Notes under the pieces: model-generated
The model's database searches: none
Told to the model about the DNA's origin: nothing
The model's input: only the letters and a program-made list of their open reading frames with translations
In this document: positions 50,033 through 59,223 of the stretch, one piece after another
Numbering within the stretch: position 1 is the first letter of the stretch
How the letters are laid out: each line of letters begins with the position of its first letter
Assembly (NCBI GenBank): GCA_910588105.1
Contig: CAJUQD010000005.1
Location: 20,742-84,741, forward strand
Length of the DNA stretch: 64,000 nucleotides
Direction of reading: 5' to 3'
DNA from: an uncultured Oscillospiraceae bacterium
Lineage (GTDB): Bacteria > Bacillota > Clostridia > Oscillospirales > Oscillospiraceae
Translations under genes and position numbers: made by a program

Positions 50033-50806
50033 TCACTCCTGGTTGGCCGCGTTAATAATGGCCATGAAGTCGTCGGGCTTCAAGGACGCGCCGCCGATGA
50101 GGCCGCCGTCAATGTCGGGCTGGGCCAGCAGCTCGTGGGCGTTCTTGGCGTTCATGGAGCCGCCGTACTGGATGGTGACGGCCCGGGCCACCCGGGCGCC
50201 GTACTGCTTGCGGATGATGGTGCGGATGTGTGTGCACACCTCGCCCGCCTGCTCGGCGGTGGCGGTCTTGCCGGTGCCGATGGCCCAGATAGGCTCGTAG
50301 GCAACGACCACCCGGCGCACCTGGGTCTCGCTCAGCCCGGCCAGGGCCACCTTCACCTGGTAGGAGATCAGCTCGTTGGTGACGCCCAGCTCCCGCTGCT
50401 CCAGGCTCTCGCCCACGCACACGATGGGCCTCAAACCGGCCTCCAGGGCGGCGTGGACCTTCTTGTTCACGGTGAAATCGGTTTCGTTATAGTATTGCCG
50501 CCGCTCGGAGTGGCCGATGATGACATACTTGGCGCCCACGTCCTTGAGCATCTCCACCGTGACCTCGCCGGTAAAAGCGCCGCTGGCCTCGTAGTGGCAG
50601 GTCTCGCCGCCGATGGCCACCCGGGTGTCCTTGAACAGGCGCACCGCGCCGGGGATGTTCACGCCGGGGACGCACAGCACTACCTCACACCACTTATGGC
50701 GGCCCAGCTGGGGCTTGATGGCCTCGGCAAACGCCTTGGTCTCGGTGAGGGTCTTGTTCATCTTCCAGTTACCGGCGATGATCGTCTTGCGGTACTTGAG
50801 GTTCAT
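50033..50806 (-). CDS. tpiA: Triosephosphate isomerase
   Basis: A 257-residue TIM barrel. AGNWKMN (catalytic Lys), the catalytic His in IIGHSERR, the catalytic Glu and loop 6 in [15 protein letters not shown], and the phosphate loop YGGSMN. Isomerises dihydroxyacetone phosphate and glyceraldehyde 3-phosphate. Sits between pgk and gpmI; GGGAG precedes the ATG. Confidence 0.97.
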   Translation of the reverse strand: MNLKYRKTIIAGNWKMNKTLTETKAFAEAIKPQLGRHKWCEVVLCVPGVNIPGAVRLFKDTRVAIGGETCHYEASGAFTGEVTVEMLKDVGAKYVIIGHSERRQYYNETDFTVNKKVHAALEAGLRPIVCVGESLEQRELGVTNELISYQVKVALAGLSETQVRRVVVAYEPIWAIGTGKTATAEQAGEVCTHIRTIIRKQYGARVARAVTIQYGGSMNAKNAHELLAQPDIDGGLIGGASLKPDDFMAIINAANQE

Positions 50807-50865
50807 TTGTTGAACTCCCTTCTTTTATTTAGAAAAGGTGTGTTTGATGGGTCGGGTGTGACAGA

Positions 50866-52146
50866 TCAAGCGTCCAGCAGGCAGGCGACGCCGGGAAGCT
50901 CTTTCCCTTCCATGAATTCCAGGGATGCGCCGCCGCCGGTGGAGATGTGGGTCATCTTGTCGGCGTAGCCCAGCTGCTGCACCGCCGCCGCGCTGTCGCC
51001 GCCGCCGATGATGGTGATGGCGCTGGTCTTGGACAGAGCCTCGGCCACGGCCTTGGTGCCGGCGGCAAACTTCTCAAACTCGAACACGCCCATGGGGCCG
51101 TTCCAGATGACGGTGCCCGCATCGGCCACGGCGTCGCAGTACAGCTTCACAGTCTCGGGGCCGATGTCCAGGCCCTGCCAGCCGTCGGGGATCTGGCCGG
51201 CCTTGACCACGCTGCTGTCGGCGTCCGGGGCGAACTTGTCGGCGATGACAGTGTCCACGGGGAGCAGCAGCTTCACGCCCTTGGCCTCCGCCTTCTTCAC
51301 CATGTCATTGGCGTAGTCCTTCCAGTCCTCCTCCAGCAGGGAGTCGCCCACCTTGCCGCCCTGGGCGGCGGAGAAGGTGTAGGCCATGCCGCCGCCGATG
51401 ATGATGGTGTCGGCGATCTCCAGCAGGTTGTTGATGACGCCGATCTTGGAGCTCACCTTGGAGCCGCCCAGGATGGCGACCAGGGGACGCTTGGGGCTGG
51501 CCAGCGCGCCGCCGATGAAGTCCAGCTCCTTCTGGATCAGGAAGCCGGACACGGCGGGCAGGTGGGCCGCCACCCCGGCGGTGGAGGCGTGGGCGCGGTG
51601 GACCGCGCCGAAGGCGTCGGACACGTATACGCCGTCCGCCCCGGCCAGATCCGCCATCTTCTTGGCAAGCTCCGGGTCATTCTTGGTCTCGCCCTTCTCA
51701 AAGCGGGTGTTCTGGAGCAGCATGATCTCGCCGCCCTTCAGGGCCGCGGCCTTGGCCTGGGCATCGGGGCCCACCACGTCGTCCGCCAGGATCACGTCCT
51801 TGCCCAGCAGCTCGGACAGGCGGGCGGCCACCGGCTCCATGCGCAGCTCCGCCAGGGACTTCTTCCACTTCTCCTCGGTGATGGACGCCTCGTCCTTGCC
51901 CTTCTCCAGCTGCTTTTTCTTGTAGCTGTCGAAGGTGGCCACCGGCTTGCCCATGTGGGAGCAGGCGATGACCGCCGCGCCCTGCTCCAGCAGGTACTGG
52001 ATGGTGGGCAGGGCGGCGCGGATACGCTTGTCATCGGTGATGACGCCGCTGCCGTCCTTGGCCATGGGCACGTTGAAGTCGCAGCGAAGGAGAACCTTCT
52101 TGCCCTTCACGTCGATGTCCTTGACCGTCTTCTTGTTGTAATTCAT
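50866..52146 (-). CDS. pgk: Phosphoglycerate kinase
   Basis: A 426-residue kinase, about 25-30 residues longer than usual. The N domain has [10 protein letters not shown] and ACSHMGKP; the C domain has [15 protein letters not shown], the nucleotide loop [12 protein letters not shown] and GGGDSAAAV. The extra length is a Lys/Glu-rich insertion after SHMGKP (about residues 70-100, [13 protein letters not shown]...[11 protein letters not shown]). ATG at 52146 with AAAGGAG upstream. First gene of the glycolytic run; gap is not in it. Confidence 0.96.
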   Translation of the reverse strand: MNYNKKTVKDIDVKGKKVLLRCDFNVPMAKDGSGVITDDKRIRAALPTIQYLLEQGAAVIACSHMGKPVATFDSYKKKQLEKGKDEASITEEKWKKSLAELRMEPVAARLSELLGKDVILADDVVGPDAQAKAAALKGGEIMLLQNTRFEKGETKNDPELAKKMADLAGADGVYVSDAFGAVHRAHASTAGVAAHLPAVSGFLIQKELDFIGGALASPKRPLVAILGGSKVSSKIGVINNLLEIADTIIIGGGMAYTFSAAQGGKVGDSLLEEDWKDYANDMVKKAEAKGVKLLLPVDTVIADKFAPDADSSVVKAGQIPDGWQGLDIGPETVKLYCDAVADAGTVIWNGPMGVFEFEKFAAGTKAVAEALSKTSAITIIGGGDSAAAVQQLGYADKMTHISTGGGASLEFMEGKELPGVACLLDA

Positions 52147-52197
52147 GGTGATCTGGCTCCTTTCAGTATTACAATTTGAAGTAATTGTGTTGATTAC

Positions 52198-52357
52198 GCT
52201 GCTCACCGCGGCTCCGCGCTTCCTGCCTGTCACGCTGCGCCTGTTCGCCGCGCGCGGCTTCCCTCCGTCTCGGGCCGGCCTTTGGGGCCTGCGGCCCCAT
52301 CGCCTGCCCTCGCTCCGGTCCATCCGCGCTGCTCACCGCGGCTCCGCGCTTCCTGCC
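52198..52357. repeat. 31-base direct repeat flanking the pgk leader
   Basis: CGCTGCTCACCGCGGCTCCG... occurs at 52198-52228 and again, identical over 31 bases, at 52327-52357. The second copy supplies the last codons and stop of the tRNA methyltransferase gene. The DNA between includes a hairpin GGCCTTTGGGGCCTGCGGCCCC. Confidence 0.75.
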
Positions 52358-52830
52358 ATCTCCCCCGTTCCGCTCAGCCCCGGGAAGCCCTGCTGCTTCA
52401 GCGCCTCGTAGGCCAGCACGGCCACGGAGTTGGCCAGGTTCAAACTGCGGGCGTCCTCCCGCATGGGTATGCGGATGCAGCGGTCCTCATGGGCCATGCG
52501 GAACTGCGCGGGCAGCCCGGCGGTCTCCTTGCCGAAAAACAGCCAGCAACCCTCCGAAAACCGGGCCTGGGCGTAGTCCCGGGGGGCCTTGGTGGTGGCC
52601 AGCCAGAGGTCGTCCACCCGGTTTTTCTCGAACAGGCTGTCCAGGCTGGGGTAGACGGACAGATCCACCATAGGCCAGTAATCCAGCCCCGCCCGCTTCA
52701 CCGCCTTCTCGCTGATGTCAAAGCCCAGGGGCTCCACCAGGTGGAGCCGGCACCGGGTGGCGGCGCAGGTACGGGCGATATTGCCGCAGTTCTGCGGGAT
52801 TTCCGGCTCAACCAGCACGATATTGACCAT
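52333..52830 (-). CDS. trmL: tRNA (cytidine/uridine-34-2'-O)-methyltransferase (SPOUT, TrmL-like)
   Basis: A 165-residue SPOUT enzyme. NIVLVEPEIPQNCGNIARTCAAT is the family N terminus; LFFGKETAGLP and the trefoil-knot block IRIPMREDARSLNLANSVAVLAYEAL carry the SAM site. It methylates the wobble ribose of leucine tRNAs in E. coli. The C-terminal residues GEMAGSAEPR come from a direct repeat and may be an acquired tail. ATG at 52830 after GGGGG. Confidence 0.9.
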   Translation of the reverse strand: MVNIVLVEPEIPQNCGNIARTCAATRCRLHLVEPLGFDISEKAVKRAGLDYWPMVDLSVYPSLDSLFEKNRVDDLWLATTKAPRDYAQARFSEGCWLFFGKETAGLPAQFRMAHEDRCIRIPMREDARSLNLANSVAVLAYEALKQQGFPGLSGTGEMAGSAEPR

Positions 52831-52862
52831 ATGTTCCCCCAAATTCTCTCTCGACCATGCAC

Positions 52863-52891
52863 ATTATAGACGCTTGACAAAAAAAAGGCAA
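52863..52891 (-). promoter_or_regulatory. Promoter of trmL
   Basis: TTGCCT and TATAAT separated by 17 bases on the minus strand, 33 bases before the start. Confidence 0.75.
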
Positions 52892-53097
52892 GAGAAAATG
52901 TGGCGAAACTGTCAAAAATTTACCCGTTTTTGCTGGCACATTGAACAGCAGCCCTTCGATTTTCCAATTTTCAGGAGCAGATGGGCAAAATCCCGGGGAC
53001 GGACGGAATTTTTCATCATCCCGCGCAACCCCCCGCCCCGGCGGCGGGTATTGTCAATAGGACGGGCTGACTTGCCCGGAACGCCGGGAGGCAGAGG

Positions 53098-53126
53098 TTG
53101 CCATTTCCCCCCGCATGTGCTACAAT
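53098..53126 (+). promoter_or_regulatory. Promoter of udk
   Basis: TTGCCA and TACAAT separated by 17 bases, 46 bases before the start. Confidence 0.72.
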
Positions 53127-53172
53127 ATCGGCAATTGCCGCAAAGGCGCACATAAACGGGGAGGATGAGCGT

Positions 53173-53790
53173 ATGGACACCATGATTATCGGCATCGCCG
53201 GGGGCACCGGCTCGGGCAAAACCACCCTAACCCGCAGGCTTCAGGACGCCTTCGGGGCGGACGTGTCCGTGGTCTACCACGACAACTATTATAAGAAGCA
53301 CGTGGGGATGACCTACGAGGAGCGGGCTGCGCTGAACTACGACCATCCGGACGCCTTTGACACCGCCCTGATGGTGGCCGACCTGAAAAAACTGGCGGCG
53401 GGGGAGGCCATCCGCTGCCCGGTGTACGACTACTCCATCCACAACCGCTCGGAGGAGACGGTGGAGGTGCGCCCCACCAAGGTGGTCATCGTGGAGGGCA
53501 TCCTCATTTTCGCCGACCCGGCCCTGCGGGGGCTGATGGACGTGAAAATTTTTGTGGACACCGACGCCGACGTGCGGATACTGCGCCGCATCCTCCGGGA
53601 CGTGAAGGAGCGGGGCCGCTCCCTGGACTCGGTGATCTCCCAGTACCTCACCACCGTCAAGCCCATGCACGAGCAGTTCGTCCAGCCCTCCCGCCAGTAC
53701 GCCGACATCGTGGTGCTGGCCGGCGGGCACAACCTGGTGGCGCTGGACATGATTACCCAGCGCATTAAAAGCCACATTGAAAGCCGCTAG
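53173..53790 (+). CDS. udk: Uridine kinase
   Basis: A 205-residue uridine/cytidine kinase for pyrimidine salvage. P-loop GIAGGTGSGKTTL, substrate loop VVYHDNYYK, DHPDAFDT, the VIVEGILIF block and the lid RRILRDVKERGRSL. GGAGG precedes the ATG. It is followed after about 100 bases by lipoprotein genes, probably a separate unit. Confidence 0.95.
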   Translation: MDTMIIGIAGGTGSGKTTLTRRLQDAFGADVSVVYHDNYYKKHVGMTYEERAALNYDHPDAFDTALMVADLKKLAAGEAIRCPVYDYSIHNRSEETVEVRPTKVVIVEGILIFADPALRGLMDVKIFVDTDADVRILRRILRDVKERGRSLDSVISQYLTTVKPMHEQFVQPSRQYADIVVLAGGHNLVALDMITQRIKSHIESR

Positions 53791-53888
53791 GGAAGAAAAC
53801 CCTCCCGGCTGGGCACACTAGGCCACAGCGCCGCTTCGCCGGCCTGTCCCTGCGCGCCTAACACACTTTATTTAAGGAGAGTACCGCA

Positions 53889-54413
53889 ATGAAAAAGCTC
53901 ATTTCCCTTTGCACCGCCGCCGTGCTGTGCCTGGCCCTGCTGTCCGCCTGCGGCGGCAAGCCGGAAGGAAACGGCCCCGCCCCTGACCACGATGCGGAGC
54001 CTGTGGACCTGGCCGCCTTTGCCCAGAGCGTCCAGGAGAACCACCAGTTCGCCTCCCTGGAGAAGGCCGACCCCGCCGACGAGGAGCTGGGCGCCATCAT
54101 GCTGGAAAACAACTACCCCGGCCTGAAGGATATGGAACTGGCCCAGGCGGAGGTCTATCTGCCCATGATCTCCTTCAGCGGCGGCGAGCTGGCCCTGGTC
54201 CAGGCCAAGAGCGCCGAGGACGCGGCCAAGGTGAAGGAGATCTTCCAGGCCCGCGTCGACGCCAAGAGCACCGAGGGCCCGGGCAACTACCCGGAAGAGG
54301 TGCAGATGTGGCTGCGCAGCGCCCAGGTGGCGGACAACGGCAATTACGTGCTGCTGGTGTGCCACGACGACGCGGACGCCATCGTGGAGGAATTCAACGC
54401 CCTTTTTTCCTGA
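53889..54413 (+). CDS. DUF4358-like lipoprotein
   Basis: A 174-residue secreted lipoprotein; the lipobox LLSACGG places the modified Cys at residue 21. The mature domain holds VDLAAFAQSVQENHQF, then EVYLPMISFSGGELALVQAKSAEDAAKVKEIFQAR and a VADNGNYVLLVCHDDADAIVEEFNALF ending. This matches the DUF4358 pattern found beside MBOAT/DHHW genes in Clostridia. Function unknown. GGAGA precedes the start. Paralogue of the next gene. Confidence 0.85.
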   Translation: MKKLISLCTAAVLCLALLSACGGKPEGNGPAPDHDAEPVDLAAFAQSVQENHQFASLEKADPADEELGAIMLENNYPGLKDMELAQAEVYLPMISFSGGELALVQAKSAEDAAKVKEIFQARVDAKSTEGPGNYPEEVQMWLRSAQVADNGNYVLLVCHDDADAIVEEFNALFS

Positions 54414-54465
54414 GCGGCGTGACGACATAAGCAATCGTACCAAAAGTAAAGGAGTTCTGTGACAT

Positions 54466-55227
54466 ATGAAACGCGTTCTTGCCCTGACCCTGTGCGCCGC
54501 CCTGGCGCTGTCCCTGCTGGCCGCGTGCAGCGACCGCGCCGCCCAGGAGACTGTGATCCCCACCGATCCCGCCGTTACCGACGGCCCCCTGGGCGATCCC
54601 GACCCCACCCAGGAGCCCACGCCCACCCCCAGCCCCAGCGCGGAGCCCTCTGAAGAACCCAGCCAGGAGCCCTCCGAGGAGCCGTCCGCGGGCCCTGTGG
54701 AGAACCCCTCCCTCAAGCCCCTGCCCACCACGCCCGAACCTGCTTCCACACCCAAGCCCACTCCGGCGCCCACGCCTGTCCCGGATGCCACCCCCGCGCC
54801 GGAGCCCACGCCCGCACCCGCCGAGGGCGTGGACCTGTCCGCCTTCTACGCGGACATGACCGGCCAGTATCAGTTCGGCTTCCTGGAGCTGGCCTCCACC
54901 GAGCTGCTGGACGGCTACTACGCCGGGCTGAGCGGCATCGCCGCCAAGCAGTGCCTGGTGTATATCACCCAGATGTCCATGAACAACGGCGAGTTCGGCC
55001 TGGTGCAGGTGGAGGACAGCGCCGATGTGGAGGCGGTGAAGGCCATCTTCCAAGCCCGCATCGACTATATGGCGGGCGATGGCGAGGGCCCCGGCGGCGT
55101 GTGGTATCCCGGCCCCACCGAGCAGTGGAAAAACAACTCCCGGGTGGTGTCCAACGGGAATTACGTCATGATGGTGGTCCACGAGAACTGCGACGACATC
55201 GTGGCCGCGTTCAACGCCCTCTTTTAA
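54466..55227 (+). CDS. DUF4358-like lipoprotein with Pro-rich stalk
   Basis: A 253-residue lipoprotein with lipobox LLAACSD. A long Pro/Thr/Glu linker (about residues 30-118, PTPTPSPSAEPSEEPSQEP type) spaces the globular domain from the membrane. That domain (VDLSAFYADMTGQYQF ... NGNYVMMVVHENCDDIVAAFNALF) parallels the previous protein. It lies 52 bases downstream of its paralogue and 62 bases before the MBOAT gene, so all four are probably one cell-envelope operon. Confidence 0.88.
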   Translation: MKRVLALTLCAALALSLLAACSDRAAQETVIPTDPAVTDGPLGDPDPTQEPTPTPSPSAEPSEEPSQEPSEEPSAGPVENPSLKPLPTTPEPASTPKPTPAPTPVPDATPAPEPTPAPAEGVDLSAFYADMTGQYQFGFLELASTELLDGYYAGLSGIAAKQCLVYITQMSMNNGEFGLVQVEDSADVEAVKAIFQARIDYMAGDGEGPGGVWYPGPTEQWKNNSRVVSNGNYVMMVVHENCDDIVAAFNALF

Positions 55228-55288
55228 CCCCATGTTGCCCCGGCGCAAGCGCCGGGGCAGCTTAACTTATCCGGCGAGGTGAAAGCCC

Positions 55289-56719
55289 GTGATTTTTTCC
55301 AGCCCGTATTTTCTCTTCCTCTATTTCCCCATTGTATTGACCCTTTACTACCTCTCCCCCCTGCGCTGGCGCAACCTGGTGCTGCTCCTCGCCAACCTGG
55401 TCTTCTACGGCTGGGGCGAGCCGGTGTATGTGCTCATCATGTTCCTGTCCATCGCCATCGACTACTCCCACGGGCGGATCGTCACCCGGTGTAAAGCCAA
55501 AGGCAATGACAGGGGGGCCAGGCTGGCGGTGGCCTCGTCGGTGGTGTTCAACCTTCTGCTGCTGGGCTTCTTCAAGTATTATAACTTCATCGCCGGCAGC
55601 CTGGCGGCGGTGGGCCTGGGCTTCCTGCCCGTCATCGACAGCCTCCCCCTGCCCGGCGGCTCCATCCCCTTTACCCTGCCCATCGGCATCTCCTTCTACA
55701 CCTTCCAGACCATGAGCTACACCATCGACGTGTACCGGGGGGATGCCCGCTGCCAGAAGAACATCGTCACCTTCGGCGCCTTCGTCACCCTGTTCCCCCA
55801 GCTCATCGCCGGGCCCATTATCAAGTACAAGGACCTGGACGACCAGCTGGAGCGGCGGGAGCACACCTTTGAGAAGTTCGCCTCCGGCGTCCAGCGCTTC
55901 ACTGTGGGCGCGTGTAAAAAGGTTTTGCTTGCCAACGCCCTGGGCCCGCTGTGGGATGTGTATCTGGCCACGCCCTCCAGCCAGCTCACCACCCTGGGGG
56001 CGTGGCTGGGCATCGCCGCCTTCTCCCTCCAGCTCTACTTCGACTTCTCCGGCTACTCGGACATGGCCATCGGCCTGGGGCGGATGCTGGGCTTCGAGTT
56101 TTTGGAGAACTTCAACTACCCCTATCTCTCCAAGTCGGCCAGCGAGTTCTGGCGGCGCTGGCACATCTCCCTGGGCAGCTGGTTTCGGGAGTACCTGTAC
56201 TTCCCCCTGGGGGGCAGCCGGGTAAGCCGGGGCCGGATGGTGTTCAACCTGCTGGTCGTCTGGGCGGCCACCGGCATCTGGCACGGGGCCAGCTGGAACT
56301 TCCTGCTCTGGGGCCTGTACTGGTTTGTGTGGATCACGCTGGAAAAGCTGTGGCTGGGCAAGGCGCTGGACAGGATCCCCGGGTGGCTGGCCCACGTGTA
56401 CGGCATTGTCATCGCCGTTGTGGGCTGGGCCATCTTCGCCGTGGAGGATTTCTCCGCCATGGGGCCGTACCTGGCCGCCATGTTCGGCTTTGGGGCGGGG
56501 GCGCTGGATGCGGATTTCCTCTACTATCTGCGCAACTACCTGCCCATCCTGGCCATCGCCATCGCGACCGCCACGCCGCTGGGCAAAAGCCTCTGGCGCA
56601 GGCTGCCGGAGCGGGCGCGGCTGGCCGCCTTCCCGGTGCTGATGCTGGCGGGGCTGGTATTCACCACCGCCTACCTGGTGGACGGCACCTATAACCCGTT
56701 CCTGTATTTCCGCTTCTAA
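55289..56719 (+). CDS. MBOAT family O-acyltransferase (AlgI/DltB-like)
   Basis: A 476-residue polytopic membrane enzyme. MBOAT landmarks are FFKYYNF, LPIGISFYTFQTMSYTIDVYRG, LFPQLIAGPIIKY, and the active-site region FWRRWHISLGSWFREYLYFPLGGSR with the catalytic His in WAATGIWHGASWNFLLWGLYW. It would move an acyl group, usually acetyl, across the membrane to an envelope polymer. Starts at GTG after GGCGAGG. The DHHW protein downstream is the usual partner. Confidence 0.93.
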   Translation: MIFSSPYFLFLYFPIVLTLYYLSPLRWRNLVLLLANLVFYGWGEPVYVLIMFLSIAIDYSHGRIVTRCKAKGNDRGARLAVASSVVFNLLLLGFFKYYNFIAGSLAAVGLGFLPVIDSLPLPGGSIPFTLPIGISFYTFQTMSYTIDVYRGDARCQKNIVTFGAFVTLFPQLIAGPIIKYKDLDDQLERREHTFEKFASGVQRFTVGACKKVLLANALGPLWDVYLATPSSQLTTLGAWLGIAAFSLQLYFDFSGYSDMAIGLGRMLGFEFLENFNYPYLSKSASEFWRRWHISLGSWFREYLYFPLGGSRVSRGRMVFNLLVVWAATGIWHGASWNFLLWGLYWFVWITLEKLWLGKALDRIPGWLAHVYGIVIAVVGWAIFAVEDFSAMGPYLAAMFGFGAGALDADFLYYLRNYLPILAIAIATATPLGKSLWRRLPERARLAAFPVLMLAGLVFTTAYLVDGTYNPFLYFRF

Positions 56720-56731
56720 GGAGGTGTCGGC

Positions 56732-57892
56732 ATGAGCAAAAAATATTCCACTTTCATCACCGCGCTGTTCTGCCTGTTCATCTTCGGCTTTGGGATTGCC
56801 CTCATCCTCTCCCCCAGCCGGGACTTTTCCGACCAGGAGAACCGCTACCTGGCTCAGTTCAAGGCCCCCACGCTGAAAACCCTGCGCAGCGGGGAGTTCA
56901 TGGAGAAATTTGAGGACTATGTGACCGACCAGTTCCCCCTGCGGGACCAGTGGGTACAGCTCAAGGCGTACTCCGAGCGCGCCTTGGGCAAGCAGGAGAA
57001 CAACGGGGTCTACTTCAGCCCAGACGGGCAGACCCTCTTCGCCCATTTCACCGCCCCCACCCGGGAGGCGCTGGAGCAGAAGGTTGGCTTTGTGAACAAA
57101 CTGGGGGCCAACCTGGTCGTGCCGGTGTATTTCTCCCTGGTGCCGGACAAGAGCTTTGTACTGGCGGACCTCCTCCCCGCCAACGCCCCCAGCGTGGACG
57201 ACGGCTCCACCATTGAGGAGGCCCAGGCGCTGTGCGGGGACAAGGTAACGTATATCGACCTGCGGACTATGCTGACCGGGGAACGGGACGCGTTCTACCG
57301 CACCGACCACCACTGGACTACCATGGGAGCCCGGCTTGCGTTCCAGCGTCTGATGTCGGGGATGAACCTTGTCCGTCCGATAGCGGCGGAGGATCTGAAC
57401 GGGCTGTCCTACCAGGGGCTGCCCTACACCGAAGTGAGCGGCAGCTTTTACGGCACCACCTACTCCGCCTCCGGGGCGGGCTGGGTGGAGCCGGACAGCA
57501 TCTGCACCGTCATACCCGAGGGGGGCACAAAAGGGAACGTCACCGTCACCCGCTACCCCGAGGGCGCGCCCATCGAGGGCGGGCTGTACTACCCGGAAAA
57601 GCTGGAGGTCAAGGACAAGTACGCCTACTTCCTGGGGGGCAACCAGCCCTTGTGCGTCATCAAAAATCCCGACGCCGCCAGCGGGAAGCTGCTGGTAATC
57701 CGGGACTCCTACGCCGACTCCCTGGCCCCCTTCCTGGCGGAGGAGTTCCAGGAAGTCCACCTGTTCGACCTGCGCTATAACAACCTTTCCCTGAAACAGT
57801 ACGTGGCGGACAACGGCATCGACCAGGTGCTGGTGCTCTACTCCGCCGCCAACTTCTCCACCGACCAGAACCTGTTCAAGCTGGGACTATGA
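56732..57892 (+). CDS. DHHW-type extracytoplasmic acyltransferase partner
   Basis: A 386-residue protein with one N-terminal membrane anchor (residues 6-28) and an SGNH/AlgX-like outer domain. The DHHW signature appears as YRTDHHWTTMGARLAF near residue 190, an N-terminal block is RDFSDQENRYLAQFKAP, and a Ser-type nucleophile block is LVIRDSYADSLAPFLAEEF near 320. Works with the MBOAT protein to acylate a surface glycan. 12 bases after the MBOAT stop, with AAGGAGG. Confidence 0.9.
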   Translation: MSKKYSTFITALFCLFIFGFGIALILSPSRDFSDQENRYLAQFKAPTLKTLRSGEFMEKFEDYVTDQFPLRDQWVQLKAYSERALGKQENNGVYFSPDGQTLFAHFTAPTREALEQKVGFVNKLGANLVVPVYFSLVPDKSFVLADLLPANAPSVDDGSTIEEAQALCGDKVTYIDLRTMLTGERDAFYRTDHHWTTMGARLAFQRLMSGMNLVRPIAAEDLNGLSYQGLPYTEVSGSFYGTTYSASGAGWVEPDSICTVIPEGGTKGNVTVTRYPEGAPIEGGLYYPEKLEVKDKYAYFLGGNQPLCVIKNPDAASGKLLVIRDSYADSLAPFLAEEFQEVHLFDLRYNNLSLKQYVADNGIDQVLVLYSAANFSTDQNLFKLGL

Positions 57893-58033
57893 GAAGTCCT
57901 CCCCGGCTCCGCCTGGGAGGCCTGGGCGGAAACCCGTTCAAGATGTGGCAGTAAAAATTGCCGCCCCGGCAACGCCGGGGTGGACGGGCGGGAGCCTGTT
58001 CAAGCTCGCGCTGTTAAGCCGCCTCAAAATGGG

Positions 58034-58067
58034 ACCGCCCCTCCGGCGCGCCGGAGGGGCGGTTTTC
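58034..58067. terminator. Terminator between convergent genes
   Basis: ACCGCCCCTCCGG / CCGGAGGGGCGGT hairpin with CGCG loop and a TTTTC tail on the plus strand, next to the stop of the DUF3021 gene. Confidence 0.78.
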
Positions 58068-58511
58068 TCATTTCCTCTCCCGGGTTTTGCGGTACCAGTC
58101 CAGCTTGTCGTCCCATTTCCGCCCGCTGGCCCGGTAGTATATCTCGATACCCGCCGCGATGGCCGCGAAAATCACAACGAAGATGACTGCGAAGCTCACC
58201 CACGCCTCCGCCCTGTCTGTGGGGAACCACCCGAAGCCCACGGCAAAGGCGGTGAGGATACCCCCGAAAACCACAAAGAACAGCACCATCCGCCAGCCGT
58301 AGGCCAGCTTTTTGATGAGCAGGTCGGAAAACGCCACAACCTGCATCAGGCCCGACATCACGCCCACCACCAGCAGAGAGAACAGCACGGGCAGGGACGC
58401 GCCCTCCTGCTTGAATACCCACAGGAAGAAGATATAGATGCACATGGCGGCGGCGTAGTTCATGGCCGCCCGTTCCTTGACGGCCACTACCACCTCAAAA
58501 AACCTTTTCAT
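58068..58511 (-). CDS. DUF3021-like membrane protein
   Basis: A 147-residue protein with four membrane segments (about residues 17-37, 42-62, 74-98 and 107-127) and a charged cytosolic tail (ASGRKWDDKLDWYRKTRERK). Pairs of DUF3021 and a stand-alone LytTR protein are common in Firmicutes, the membrane partner probably controlling the regulator. The start at 58511 has GGAG 8 bases upstream and lies 14 bases after the LytTR stop. Confidence 0.85.
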   Translation of the reverse strand: MKRFFEVVVAVKERAAMNYAAAMCIYIFFLWVFKQEGASLPVLFSLLVVGVMSGLMQVVAFSDLLIKKLAYGWRMVLFFVVFGGILTAFAVGFGWFPTDRAEAWVSFAVIFVVIFAAIAAGIEIYYRASGRKWDDKLDWYRKTRERK

Positions 58512-58525
58512 GAGTCGCACTCCTT

Positions 58526-58963
58526 TCACAATCCCAATTTTGCCTTGATGGCGGGGACGTACTGGCGGTTGGCCACCACCACCTCGCCGTTGGACATGGT
58601 GAGCCGCAGCCGCCCCCCGAAGTCGGGGCGCAGGGACTTCACCTGCCCGAAGTTGACAATCACCGATTTGCTTACCCGGACGAAATCCCAGCCGGCCAGC
58701 TGCCCCTCCAGCTCGTACAGCCGAAGCCGGGTCTCATACACGCCGCCCGCCGTGTACAGGAAGGTGCCCCGGTCCACGGTATCAATGTAGAGCACCTCCG
58801 CGCCGTCCAGAATACAGGTCTCGCCGTCCTTTTCCCCGGTGAGCCGGGCGTCGGCCAGCCGCAGCAGCTCGATAAGCCGGGCGGTCTGGGCATCCATCCG
58901 TTTACATCGGACCGTCACCTCGGTCTGCTCTACCTCCGAACACTCCTCCACAGTCACTTTCAT
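58526..58963 (-). CDS. LytTR-domain DNA-binding protein without receiver
   Basis: A 145-residue regulator. The LytTR domain occupies the C-terminal 95 residues: VLYIDTVDRGTFLYTAGGVYETRLRLYELE, then FVRVSKSVIVNFGQVKSLRP and MSNGEVVVANRQYVPAIKAKL. The first 45 residues replace a receiver. It should be controlled by the DUF3021 partner, not by phosphorylation. AAAGGAG precedes the ATG. Confidence 0.9.
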   Translation of the reverse strand: MKVTVEECSEVEQTEVTVRCKRMDAQTARLIELLRLADARLTGEKDGETCILDGAEVLYIDTVDRGTFLYTAGGVYETRLRLYELEGQLAGWDFVRVSKSVIVNFGQVKSLRPDFGGRLRLTMSNGEVVVANRQYVPAIKAKLGL

Positions 58964-58993
58964 GGGGATCACTCCTTTCGCAGCTGCATCTTG

Positions 58994-59022
58994 AGGATAC
59001 ACGGTAGGGCCGCCGTTGGCAA
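58994..59022 (-). promoter_or_regulatory. Promoter of the LytTR-DUF3021 operon
   Basis: TTGCCA and TATCCT separated by 17 bases on the minus strand, 31 bases before the start. Confidence 0.65.
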
Positions 59023-59162
59023 GGGGGTGACGCGCGACCTGCTCTCCAGGCGGGGCAAGCTGCATATCCCGCGTGTCCACCTTCGGCGGAAGCGCGCGCA
59101 TTCCGCTGTCCCGTCCCTCCCGCCGGGCTGGGGGCCCTTTGCAAAACACGCCGGCCCAAGGC

Positions 59163-59197
59163 GCAAAAACCGGGCGCGGATTTCTCCACGCCCGGTT
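59163..59197 (-). terminator. Terminator of corA
   Basis: AACCGGGCG ... CGCCCGGTT hairpin followed by TTTGCG on the minus strand, 26 bases after the corA stop. Confidence 0.8.
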
Positions 59198-59223
59198 CCA
59201 ATGCCTCACGCGAAACATTCGTT

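Noticed and set aside
54590..54830. Possible tandem DNA repeat
   Set aside because: It is the codon-level effect of a Pro/Thr/Glu-rich stalk; unit length and sequence vary, so it is low-complexity coding sequence.
55262..57760. 832-codon minus-strand frame opposite the MBOAT and DHHW genes
   Set aside because: Antisense shadow; both plus-strand genes carry firm family motifs.
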